NCBI RefSeq assembly: GCF_964355755.1
Contig: NC_092671.1
Coordinates: forward strand, 4,785,001 to 4,849,000
Source: Antedon mediterranea
Lineage: Eukaryota > Echinodermata > Crinoidea > Comatulida > Antedonidae
Direction of reading: 5' to 3'
DNA: 64,000 nt
Shown here: piece after piece, positions 1 to 10,400 of the stretch
Position numbering within the stretch: the first letter of the stretch is position 1
Layout: every line of letters starts with the position of its first letter
Position numbers and translations under genes: made by a program
Notes under the pieces: generated by a model
What the model saw: the letters and a program-made list of their open reading frames with translations, nothing else
Database searches by the model: none
Told to the model about the DNA's origin: nothing

Positions 1-340
1 GACACTTTATTTGTAGATGAATACGACATGGACAAGTTGCAATAAATTCTATCGTTATATCGTATGTTGATGAGTATTGATATAAATCGACTTTTTTAAA
101 GTGGAATAACACTAAAATGTATAGATGGATATGGCCTCAACAAGTATTGTATTAAGCGGTACTGTATATTGATAGACTTCATACCTGTAATGTCAATGGA
201 ATCTGGCAACAAGAATTGTGTTTGATCCTCCTAATAGTATTCTAATAATCTTGGTTTGTAAAGGAGGCATGAAAAATCTAAACGCATAGCCAGGGGAGGG
301 GTTGGAGTTTCGAACAAACTTCCCTGTGCCCGTCCTACGG
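1..340. other. No gene seen
   Basis: I find no open frame with family resemblance and no repeat structure here. The stretch lies 3' of the last visible MPPED exon on the minus strand and may be intron or downstream sequence of that gene. The missing 3' MPPED exon, which should carry the GHIH-type metal motif, was looked for and not found. Confidence 0.4.
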
Positions 341-465
341 TTTTTGTGAACTTTTTAGTTGCGTGCAAACGCGACTCTACAGCTCACTATGTCGATCGGT
401 CGGTCGGTAAACACCAACTCAAATTTGAGCACGCGACTGCAGCCATGTATAGGCCTATGGCCTGT
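341..465. repeat. Dispersed short repeat, copy 1
   Basis: About 100 bp here match 33608-33705. Shared words include CGCGACTCTAC, TCACTATGTCG, GGTCGGTCGGTAAACAC and GAGCACGCGACTGCAGCCA. The two ends are roughly inverted (GCGTGC near the left, GCACGCGACT near the right), so it may be a small foldback MITE. It is more G+C rich than its surroundings. No coding potential. Confidence 0.7.
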
Positions 466-547
466 TTATACTAGAAATCAGCAGTGAAAGTATATGTAAA
501 TAATATGTGTTAATATAGAATTAGTTTTTTTTATTTAATAAATAGTA

Positions 548-2443
548 TTAAAGTTGATCTTATTCTTTATCTGTGATTAATTATACTCAAATGACTATAG
601 TTTAAAACAGTATTAAACGGCATCTTACATTAATGTTATTTGCTGTTTATTCGAAGTTTATCCTATTCTTTATCACTGTGCTCAAATATACCAAAATTAC
701 TATAGTTGAGAACAGTGTTAAACTGGATCGTACATTAATGTTATTTGTTGTATATTGTTAAGTTTATCCTATTCTTTATCACTGTGCTCAAGTATACCAA
801 AATGACTATAGTTGAGAACAGTGTTAAACTGGATCGTACATTAATGTTTTTTGTTGTATATTTTTAAGTTTATCCTATTCTTTATCACTGTGCTCAAGTA
901 TACCAAAATGACTATAGTTGAGAACAGTGTTAAACTGGATCGTACATTAATGTTATTTGTTGTATATTATTAAGTTTATCCTATTCTTTATCACTGTGCT
1001 CAAGTATACCAAAATGACTATAGTTGAGAACAGTGTTAAACGGGATCGTACATTAATGTTATTTGTTGTATATTGTTAAGTTTATCCTATTCTTTATCAC
1101 TGTGCTCAAGTATACCAAAATGACTATAGTTGAGAACAGTGTTAAACGGGATCATACATTAATGCTATTTGTTGTATATTATTAAGTTTATCCTATTCTT
1201 TATCACTGTGCTCAAGTATACCAAAATGACTATAGTCGAGAACAGTGTTAAACAGGATCATACATTAATGTTATTTGTTGTATATTGTTAAGTTTATCCT
1301 ATTCTTTATCACTGTGCTCAAGTATACCAAAATGACTATAGTCGAGAACAGTGTTAAACGGGATCATACATTAATGTTATTTGTTGTATATTATTAAGTT
1401 TATCCTATTCTTTATCACTGTGCTCAAGTATACCAAAATGACTATAGTCGAGAACAGTGTTAAACGGGATCGTACATTAATGCTATTTGTTGTATATTAT
1501 TAAGTTTATCCTATTCTTTATCACTGTGCTCAAGTATACCAAAATGACTATAGTCGAGAACAGTGTTAAACGGGATCGTACATTAATGCTATTTGTTGTA
1601 TATTATTAAGTTTATCCTATTATTTATCACTGTGCTCAAGTATACCAAAATGACTATAGTTGAGAACAGTGTTAAACTGGATCGTACATTAATGTTTTTT
1701 GTTGTATATTGTTAAGTTTATCCTATTCTTTATCACTGTACTTAAGTATACCAAAATGACTATAGTTGAGAACAGTGTTAAACTGGATCGTACATTAATG
1801 TTATTTGTTGTATATTATTAAGTTTATCCTATTCTTTATCACTGTGCTCAAGTAGGCCTATACCAAAATGACTATAGTTGAGAACAGTGTTAAACTGGAT
1901 CGTACATTAATGCTATTTGTTGTATATTATTAAGTTTATCCTATTCTTTATCACTGTGCTCAAGTATACCAAAATGACTATAGTTGAGAACAGTGTTAAA
2001 CGGGATCGTACATTAATGTTATATGTTGTATATTGTTAAGTTTATCCTATTCTTTATCACTGTGCTCAAGTATACCAATGACTATAGTTGAGAACAGTGT
2101 TAAACTACATCGTACATTAATGTTATTTGTTGTATATTGTTAAGTTTATCCTATTCTTTATCACTGTGCTCAAGTATACCGAAATGACTATAGTTGAGAA
2201 CAGTGTTAAACGGGATCATACATTAATGTTATTTGTTGTATAATGTTAAGTTTATCCTATTCTTTATCACTGTTCTCAAGTATCCAAAATGACTATAGGC
2301 TAGTTGAACAGTGTTAAACTGGATCGTACATTAATGCTATTTGTTGTATATTGTTAAGTTTATCCTATTCTTTATCACTGTGCTCAAGTATACCAAAATG
2401 ACTATAGTCGAGAACAGTGGTAAACTGGATCGTACATTAATTT
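548..2443. repeat. 106-bp satellite, about 17 units
   Basis: The word AAGTTTATCCTATTCTTT recurs every 106 bp from 654 (760, 866, 972, 1078, 1184 and so on), giving about 17 full units plus one diverged unit at 548-653. Units differ by a few substitutions; a GTCGAG variant is clustered in units around 1226-1570, which suggests block amplification. Each unit has a near-palindrome: the 22-bp arm TTTATCACTGTGCTCAAGTA+TA and, after a 10-nt spacer, an inverted arm differing at 3 positions. One unit near 1853 has a small TAGGCC-type insertion. No open frame runs through it. Confidence 0.95.
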
Positions 2444-2812
2444 TATCCTTTGCTTTACTGTGCTTTGATTTGATAAGCAAGTTTGGTTGCCCCGCCCCCA
2501 TATGCTGCCTACTAAATTAGGATTCCCTAGCTTTTCTATAAAAATTGAAGTACCCACAATGCACGTTATACGGAAGTCATAGTCTTGTAAAATACAGACA
2601 CAATAGTTTTTATCGTATTGTTTTCATTTAAATATCACTAAGATTGTCTTAAACTACAAACAACTAAAATTAGTGAAGGTATGCAAGTGTTTCTAAATAT
2701 TTATTACTGGTAGTATTAATACAATTTGGATTATATCATTTTCCAGAAAGGTAGAAAAAAACATAAAATAGTTGAGAATTCTCAACTAGCCAGGATGGTA
2801 TAGGAAATATAG
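2444..2812. other. Non-coding gap with a 16-bp palindrome
   Basis: No gene seen between the satellite and the LTR element. A perfect 16-bp palindrome, GTTGAGAATTCTCAAC, lies at 2771-2786, shortly before the left LTR. Confidence 0.5.
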
Positions 2813-2817
2813 CTCCT

Positions 2818-2943
2818 TGATTATAATATTGTAATGACATGACCTTTGACACGGAACTGAATAAACGACCTCTTTGGTCACGAACCTGAACGAGCGTGTA
2901 TGACTATGAATTATATGATATTCTAAAGTCCCAAAACATGTCA
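2818..2943 (+). repeat. 5' LTR
   Basis: A 126-bp direct repeat identical to 7257-7382, with TG and CA ends. It contains AATAAA (within GAATAAACGACC), a possible polyadenylation signal. It is very short for an LTR. Identity of the pair implies recent insertion. Confidence 0.85.
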
Positions 2944-2944
2944 A

Positions 2945-2960
2945 TGGCGACGAGGATTGG
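2945..2960 (+). other. Putative primer binding site
   Basis: TGGCGACGAGGATTGG follows the left LTR after one base. It begins with TGG, as expected for pairing with a tRNA 3' CCA end. Which tRNA is used cannot be said without a tRNA set. Confidence 0.55.
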
Positions 2961-3010
2961 TATACAAAGTATATAGGCGTATTACGTGAGTTATATACAA
3001 GTTACTGAGA

Positions 3011-3229
3011 ATGATTAGGCTAGACACATTGGACAATATTCCACCATTTGAGGTAGGAAACGATCCAACTAATTTAGCGGCAAGATGGCGGCAGTGGAAA
3101 AAGGCCGTGCATATTCTCATCACAGCGAAAGGCGTGACAGACGCGACACAGAGAGAGGCAATTTTATTGCATGCGGGAGGCATACGCCTGCAAGAAATTT
3201 ATTTTACATTGCCCGAAATAGTTGTTTGA
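3011..3229 (+). CDS. Gag N-terminal part, separated by a frame break
   Basis: This 72-residue frame holds the start of Gag (begins MIRLDTLDNIPPFEVGNDPT), typical of the Mag-lineage capsid N-terminus with a W-rich helix around residues 26-29. It stops just after a 7-nt overlap with the main gag-pol frame. The main frame lies one nucleotide ahead (+1), and its first residues continue the expected Gag sequence without a natural start. The simplest reading is a one-base indel near 3222-3230 in an otherwise intact element; a programmed shift inside Gag would be unusual for this lineage. Confidence 0.75.
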   Translation: MIRLDTLDNIPPFEVGNDPTNLAARWRQWKKAVHILITAKGVTDATQREAILLHAGGIRLQEIYFTLPEIVV

Positions 3230-6200
3230 AGACGGAGAGGCGAGACCTTCTGCTTATGAAATCGCCATAAAGAAGCTTGATGCTTATTTTGAACCTCAAG
3301 TGAACTCACCATTTGAGAGACATAAATTTAGGAAATTAAGCCAATTTGAAGCAGAATCGGTAACAAATTTTATATTTAGACTAAGAAAACAGGCTGACTT
3401 GTGTGATTTTGGCACAGAAATAGATAACAACATCAGAGATCAACTGATTGATGGATGTACGTCAGAAAAGTTAAAGAAAGTGTTGTTACAAAAAGGTAAC
3501 GATTTGACTCTACCAAAAGCAGTCAACATAGCAAACTCATTTGAGCTAGTACAGAAGCAGTCGGAGACTATGGCAACGGGCAGTACTAGTAGAACAAGTA
3601 ATGTAAATGCAGTTCATCATCGTACAAATCATAGAGGTGCATCGAATGACAGAAGTAGTGGTAGTGGCAAGTATTATAAACATAAACAAACACATCAGCA
3701 GCAACAGAATCCATGTTATAGGTGTGGAAGAGGCAGACACAAGCCGGAAGATTGTTGGTTTAAAGAGAAAGACTGTAACAATTGCAAGAAAAAGGGACAC
3801 ATTGCATCACAATGCAGAACAAGAAAGAATACGAGTACCAGTAAGCGACAACAACAACAAAATCAAGTACAAGCTGAAGAAAGCACTAGTGAAGAAAGTG
3901 ATGACAGTGTAATGATGGCTTCAATGATCAGCGAGTCTAATGCTTCTAACCCAATAAAAGTTGATCTTGAACTAAATGGACAGAAATTTGACTTTGAGAT
4001 TGATACAGGTGCTACATTCACTGTTGTACCTGAATGCGTATACACAAAATTATCAAATGTTTCTCTTTCAGAGACCAATATCCTTTTTAAAAGTTTTACA
4101 GGTGAACGGGTTAAACCCTTAGGTACATGTACTGTAAATGTGCAGTATAAAAACCAATGTAAGAAACTAGATATGTATGTTGTAAAAGAAACCAATCAAT
4201 TGTTATTTGGCAGAGATTGGCTGCAACACATTCAACTAAATTGGTCGGAACTAATACATAGCCCACACTATGTTAACATTGTAAATGTCGATGCTCAGAT
4301 AAACAAAATACTAAATGAACACAAAAGTTTGTTTAATGGCAAATTAGGTCAACTTAAGCATACTAAAGCCCATATTGAAATGAGAGAGGGGGCTACACCT
4401 ATTATCAGTAAATGTCATCGTGTACCCTATGCTTTAAAAGAACCAGTTAACAACGAAATTGACCGATTAGTCGAACAGGGAATATTAACACCTGTTAAGC
4501 ATACAGAATGGGCTAGTTCAATAGTGACCATAAAGAAAGGAGAGGGTATCCGAATTTGTGGTAATTATAAAACGACTATTAATCAAAATTTGAAACCAGT
4601 GGCCCCGCCCAATATTAATGTAGACGATATCTTATCAAAACTGGCAGGGGGACAGAAATATTCAACGTTAGATTTAACACAGGCATATAATCAGATGGAG
4701 CTTACTGAACCATCAAAGGGTCTGTTAACGTTAATAACTGAGAAAGGTTTCTACCAAGTAAATCGACTTGTTTACGGTGTGGCTTCTGCCCCATCTATTT
4801 GGCAAAATGCGATGCTTAAAATTATTATTGGCCTAGAACAAGTCATGGTTTATTTGGATGATATAATAATAACAGGAAAAGATGATGCTGAACATCTTAA
4901 GAATTTGGAAAAAGTTTTGATTCGATTGGAAGAGGAAGGTGTAAAACTAAAACGTGATAAATGTCATTTCATGAAAGAATCTGTTACATATTTGGGTCAT
5001 GTAATTGATAAAGATGGGGTGCATAAAAGTCCCATTAAAGTTGATCAAATTATGCAAATTCCACTTCCACAAGATGTTGGACAAATGAGATCATATTTGG
5101 GCATGATAAATTATTATCAATCATTCATTCCAAATTTAGCTACCTTATTGAGACCATTATATGCAATGATATGTAAAGGTAAATCATTTGTGTGGACTGA
5201 AGAAGCGCGAACAGCTTTTGATAATTCAAAGCAAGCACTGGCTAACTCAGGTTTTTTGGTACATTTTGACTCAAGTTTACCAGTCAAAATTGCGACGGAT
5301 GCTTCACCGTATGGGGTGAGTGCTATACTTAGCCATATGATCGATGGGCAAGAGCGTCCAGTCAAAATTGCTTCACGCGCATTAACTAAAGCGGAACAAA
5401 ATTATCCTCAGATAGAACGAGAAGCGTTGGGAATTATTTTTGCGCTAAAGAAGTATTATCCATATATTTATGGAAGAAAATTTACACTGATAACGGATAA
5501 TAAACCTTTGGTTACCATATTTGGGCCTAAAAAGGGTCTACCAGTGTTAGCTGCGGAGAGAATGCAACGTTGGGCATTATTTGTAGCCGGGTTCAACTAT
5601 GATATTGAATTCAGATGTAGTAAGGCAAATGCTAACGTAGATTGTTTCTCCAGGTTACCAATTGATAAAGCGGAAAACATAAACATAGATGTAAATGTTA
5701 ATTTTATGGACATGATAAATGCATTGCCTATAACAGCTGACGAAATTAGTAAAATGACTAGTAGAGATAAACATCTAAGTAAAGTGAAACGCTTAATAAT
5801 GAATGGTTGGGTGTCAAATGATGATAAAACCATAGAACCATATTATTTAAGACGTAATGAATTATCGATAGAAAAAGGTTGTATTTTGTGGGGAGAGAGA
5901 GTAGTACTCCCTCCAAGGCTCCGTAGCAGGGTCATGGATGATCTACATTGTGGTCACCTGGGAGTTGTTAAAATGAAGAGCATTGCTCGCTCTTATATTT
6001 GGTTTCCGAATATTGATTCTGAAATTGAACAGTTGGCTAAGGCATGCGATCCTTGCCAACGTATTCAAAATAGACCAGCCACAGTGCCGATGCATCCCTG
6101 GGTACCTGCTAGGGAACGTTGGGAAAGAATTCATATTGATTTCGCCGGTCCATTTCAAGGAAAAATGTTCCTTATTGTAGTTGATGCATTTAGTAAATGG

Positions 6201-7040
6201 CCAGAAGTAAAAATAATGAATTCGACCACATCCACGAACACAATTGAAGCACTTCGACAAATGTTTAGTCAATGGGGTCTTCCACAAATAGTAGTTTCGG
6301 ATAATGGAAGTCAGTTTACGGCTTCAGAATTTAAGGATTTTATGAGAGCAAATGGCATAATTCATAAGTATTCATGTCCAGGTCATCCGGCTACTAATGG
6401 TCAGGCCGAGAGATTTGTTCAAACAATGAAACAAGGTTTGAAAGCCGCAATTGATGATAAATGTTCAATTCAAACAAGGTTAAGTAAATTTCTGTTAGCG
6501 TACAGAAACGCTGAACACAGTGTAACTAAACAATCACCTGCTCAATTGTTTGTAAAGAGACAGCTGAGAACAAGATTAGATTTACTTAGACCTAATGTTA
6601 ATATAACAGTTAGAGATCACTTACATAAAGAGATGGAAAAATCTAATAAGAAAATGAGAAGTTTTGTTGTGAATGATCAAGTATATGTAAGAGATTTTAG
6701 GAAGGAAGGGAGTCACAAAATTAAATGGGCTCCAGGAACCATAGTTGAAAAAAAAGGTCCATTAAAATATATTGTTAAAGTGGGATCATACACATGGAAA
6801 AGGCATACAAATCAAATCAGATCTAGAATGGCTGATGTTTCAGAAACCGAGACCGGTAATCTGGAGGATTTGTTAGACCAATTGCTTGATAATGATAATT
6901 TAGAAAGTAATGTAATAAATGACAAAGTTACGGTAGTACCGGAAACACCCACTAGGACCCCAGCTCCAGTGCGAAGGTCAATTAGAGTTAGAAAAGAAAG
7001 AATGAGATTAATTGAAGAATGTTATCTAGGAAACGGGTAG
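3222..7040 (+). CDS. Gag-Pol polyprotein (Ty3/Gypsy)
   Basis: An uninterrupted frame of 1272 residues. It has the Gag C-terminus with two zinc knuckles (CX2C...H...C at about 165-178 and 185-198), an aspartic protease with DTG at 261-263, RT with YLDD at 544-547, RNase H (TDAS and ITDN motifs), an integrase HHCC zinc domain (HCGHLG ... CDPC) and an integrase core with D972, D1027 and E1063 (35-residue spacing between the last two). After the core a basic region and a short acidic tail end the frame 215 bp before the 3' LTR. The first Met is not a true start: Gag begins at 3011 in another frame. All pol catalytic residues that I can see are present, so the pol part looks recently active. Confidence 0.93.
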   Translation: MFEDGEARPSAYEIAIKKLDAYFEPQVNSPFERHKFRKLSQFEAESVTNFIFRLRKQADLCDFGTEIDNNIRDQLIDGCTSEKLKKVLLQKGNDLTLPKAVNIANSFELVQKQSETMATGSTSRTSNVNAVHHRTNHRGASNDRSSGSGKYYKHKQTHQQQQNPCYRCGRGRHKPEDCWFKEKDCNNCKKKGHIASQCRTRKNTSTSKRQQQQNQVQAEESTSEESDDSVMMASMISESNASNPIKVDLELNGQKFDFEIDTGATFTVVPECVYTKLSNVSLSETNILFKSFTGERVKPLGTCTVNVQYKNQCKKLDMYVVKETNQLLFGRDWLQHIQLNWSELIHSPHYVNIVNVDAQINKILNEHKSLFNGKLGQLKHTKAHIEMREGATPIISKCHRVPYALKEPVNNEIDRLVEQGILTPVKHTEWASSIVTIKKGEGIRICGNYKTTINQNLKPVAPPNINVDDILSKLAGGQKYSTLDLTQAYNQMELTEPSKGLLTLITEKGFYQVNRLVYGVASAPSIWQNAMLKIIIGLEQVMVYLDDIIITGKDDAEHLKNLEKVLIRLEEEGVKLKRDKCHFMKESVTYLGHVIDKDGVHKSPIKVDQIMQIPLPQDVGQMRSYLGMINYYQSFIPNLATLLRPLYAMICKGKSFVWTEEARTAFDNSKQALANSGFLVHFDSSLPVKIATDASPYGVSAILSHMIDGQERPVKIASRALTKAEQNYPQIEREALGIIFALKKYYPYIYGRKFTLITDNKPLVTIFGPKKGLPVLAAERMQRWALFVAGFNYDIEFRCSKANANVDCFSRLPIDKAENINIDVNVNFMDMINALPITADEISKMTSRDKHLSKVKRLIMNGWVSNDDKTIEPYYLRRNELSIEKGCILWGERVVLPPRLRSRVMDDLHCGHLGVVKMKSIARSYIWFPNIDSEIEQLAKACDPCQRIQNRPATVPMHPWVPARERWERIHIDFAGPFQGKMFLIVVDAFSKWPEVKIMNSTTSTNTIEALRQMFSQWGLPQIVVSDNGSQFTASEFKDFMRANGIIHKYSCPGHPATNGQAERFVQTMKQGLKAAIDDKCSIQTRLSKFLLAYRNAEHSVTKQSPAQLFVKRQLRTRLDLLRPNVNITVRDHLHKEMEKSNKKMRSFVVNDQVYVRDFRKEGSHKIKWAPGTIVEKKGPLKYIVKVGSYTWKRHTNQIRSRMADVSETETGNLEDLLDQLLDNDNLESNVINDKVTVVPETPTRTPAPVRRSIRVRKERMRLIEECYLGNG

Positions 7041-7256
7041 AAGAAGTAATTAAGAAAGAAACAGTCAAAGTATAAGATAGGAGAATTAACAGAATGATGT
7101 TTTATGGAATGATGAAAAGATTGTTTAAAACATTCTGGAAATGTTTTTGTTAAAATGTTTTTGTTGAAATAGTTGATTTACTTAAAACATAACTTGTGCA
7201 AATTTATTCAGAAGATAACTTTTAATTAACAAGGGAGAATGACAAGTATTTACACT

Positions 7257-7382
7257 TGATTATAATATTGTAATGACATGACCTTTGACACGGAACTGAA
7301 TAAACGACCTCTTTGGTCACGAACCTGAACGAGCGTGTATGACTATGAATTATATGATATTCTAAAGTCCCAAAACATGTCA
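7257..7382 (+). repeat. 3' LTR
   Basis: Identical to 2818-2943. It may extend left to a TG at 7240, which directly follows the purine-rich tract AAGGGAGAA (7231-7239). Confidence 0.85.
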
Positions 7383-7453
7383 GTCCTACTGTAAATTCCG
7401 TAAAACCTTGAAACTTCATGGTATGTCTACAGAAAAAATTAAATTCTACTTAC

Positions 7454-10400
7454 CAAGTGGCGGACCATGGGTCATCAGAATGTCAATTCCTTCAGGAATT
7501 TTTTCCCACTTATCTAGACAAGCCTGCCCTCTTGGTAAATTAAATCCCCAATCATAGAATTCTGGTTGCCTAAAATAAAGAAAAGACAAATAAGTTATAA
7601 TAAAAGGCTTAAACCAAAACTACTCTCAAAGACTTTGTTTAATTATGCATCATGTGAATAGGTAGGACCTCCTGTATGAACAGTGATGCAATTTCAAATA
7701 AACAATAAAAATGGTATGATAATTAATTAACACACTGTAACAATATTTTTAGGCCTAATGATACCATATAGCACTATACAAGAATGACATGACACGAGTC
7801 GCGTGTGGCCGAGTTGTTAAGGAAAGATGAATAAATGCCATTTCGTGGCAGCAATCGACCATAGTCTTAAGAGTAAAGAAAGTTCTTGCGTGTGAGTGTC
7901 ATCCACACATGTGCGCAACTCAGTTAGGCTGCAAGATACAGGTTATTCCCCCCACATTCATATTTACAACTAAACATATGGTATGGTAGATACAGTACTT
8001 AATTTCATAATTATTATATATATATCTTCAGACTGAATCTTCAGAAATGACCTATTCAAATTCTACTTAACCATTTATTATTTAATATCTTTAGTCTGAC
8101 AAATAAATTATTACCTTGTACTTTTGACCAGGTCATCATCAAATAATAAACTAAATAGCCTATTAGAAATGATTTACTTATTTTTGGCCTAGCTTTCATA
8201 TACCGTATGTTTATTTGCAAATTTGATATTCCACATTAGATATTCGCCAATGTATCCAATAAAATTTCTACACAACAGAAATTCATTATCATAAACTCAG
8301 AATTACAACACAGATTTTGCAATCAGAGCTGCTTTTATTTATCAATATTGTACTACATAAACCTCGATTTTTGTTTAGTTATATTATAAAAATTGGATTA
8401 TTACTGAAAGTATGAAATATTATTATAATATTTAAGTATTTAATGTAAATATATTACTGTATATAATATTGTAAATACTGTATTTGATTATACTGCCAAA
8501 AATTAAAATCATACCATAAAATTCAGTTATAAGTTGACAATTTCCAGTGAAATTAATGAACCTGGGCAATACTGTATATGGTGTCCTCTATTTAGGGGAA
8601 AACACCTATTAAGGGGACAATTTGTCCCAAAGGCGCACAATACGGTACCTTTTAAAATGGGTTCAACTGTATTGTCATCTTCAAATATAAATCATTATAT
8701 TAAATCGGCCACATCAGTAAATAATAAAAATATTAGTTTTGTATATTTACAAGTTAGAAAGGAAGACAAAATAGTGATATAATATTGTACATGATATATA
8801 CATGATAGCTATTGTATATGATTCAACAGTAGATGATGTTATTGTAAAATGAATTTTATCAATACTGTACACTCTAAAAATAAAATGGATTCTCTTACAA
8901 TACCACGTCAGAATAGGAGATTAATTGAGCAGTGGAACTAAAATCTCTTACTAAATGGCTAAACAATGCTGTTGATAAATCCGCTGCTATTAAGCAAGAA
9001 ATAATTATACTTATAGTCTATAGATCTGAACAGAACAATCATATACTGCAAAACAACTGAGAGTTCATGTTGCATAGCTTCACTCGAAAATATGTTTACA
9101 ATTATGTCAGAGGAAGAGCAAACCCCCATGATTACTCTCCTTGAGGCAAAGCTAATTTACAGTACTTCCTACTGTATGTAACAGTTATCACCATTTTAGA
9201 TTTCTTTCATACAACACCATAACTAAAGCAATTTTTATTTGATCTAAAAACAATTGGCAAAATTTGTTTAATCTGTTATTATTTATAGAAAAAAAGGAAA
9301 TTTTACACTAGCATTCAATACAATCCTTCCAATGTGAGTGACTGAGCGGTTAAGACAGTAGAACCGTAATACTCATCAATTGTTTACGCTCAAAAAAATC
9401 CCCAGAAAATTTGCGAAAGCCATTTTATTTTGAGAACCAAGGAAAATACGTACCATGGCGATCCGTAAATGCGAAATCCGCAAACGGTTGTTTCTGTATC
9501 CTGAAGATATGTGCAATTAGTAAGAAGTGATGAAATGTCTTCGTAATCGTCTTTCTTTAGTTGTTGTAAGGCAGTGGAGAATCCCATAAAAACCTGACTA
9601 GTCCCTTCATCCATCATCTTTTTATCAAAAGTTACCTCATGGTTGCCAGCTATCACTATTTTGTGCTTGTGCGGTAACGAACCTGAAAATAATTGATACA
9701 AAAATAGAATTTGTTTACTTATCTGTCTATCAAGTAAACACATCCAAAATGATCTTATCTTGTCAATGTACTATCATTGCCATTAATAATAGTTTTAAAA
9801 AATTATTTCATTTTATTTAAATGCCACTGAATATTTTCACATCACCACATATTCAACATACAATATGCATAATTATTCTTTTATACATCAATTTCTTTAA
9901 TGACCTCTCACTACTGTATGCGAGACCATGATGGATATAATTTGACCCTTTTATCCTTGAAAATTAAATTCCCAAATAAAAAGTAAAATTTCAGTGAACT
10001 GTTATACAATTATGATTTTTTTTTGTTTTTGTAAAACGTTAATAAAATACTACATGCGGTCACAAATGTTATTGGTAAATCATTTTATTCTAGACACCAG
10101 CATTTTCTTTTTAAAATGTGATGTTTCAATGCTGCATACAAAATTGATGTGTACTACTGTACTACTAGTGATACTAGAATGTACAATATACATAATGCTA
10201 ATTTACTATTAAGCTTGCCATAGTCACCATATGAGGCCGCAGTGAGCAATACTCCAGCATAGCTGTTGATATCCAATGATTGAGATAATGGTATAATGGC
10301 ACAGTGAAGGATTAATGAATATTCATCATACAAAATTATAATATTATAATTGTTTTAACTCAAGGCAATATTGTTAATGTTTAAATGGAAAATAGTGTTT

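Larger units (their letters stand above)
2818..7382 (+). mobile_element. Ty3/Gypsy LTR retrotransposon, Mag/SURL-like
   Basis: Two direct repeats of 126 bp, both starting TG and ending CA and identical in every base I compared, bracket one long gag-pol reading frame. Flanks read CTCCT (2813-2817) and GTCCT (7383-7387), a 4-of-5 match to a target duplication. A primer-binding-site-like TGGCGACGAGGATTGG starts one base after the left repeat. A purine run AAGGGAGAA at 7231-7239 ends just before a TG at 7240, so the true 3' LTR could start there and the left LTR could be short by about 17 bp. Gag has two zinc knuckles and pol runs protease, RT, RNase H, integrase, the usual Ty3/Gypsy order. The element lies in the sense opposite to the MPPED gene. 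Confidence 0.92.

Noticed and set aside
548-2443. Regular repeats with dyads, CRISPR-like at first sight
   Set aside because: The whole 106-bp unit is repeated with no unique spacers, and the genome is eukaryotic. It is a satellite.
7798-7870. tRNA-Ser gene
   Set aside because: Only the D-arm half is recognisable; no B box or acceptor pairing was found.
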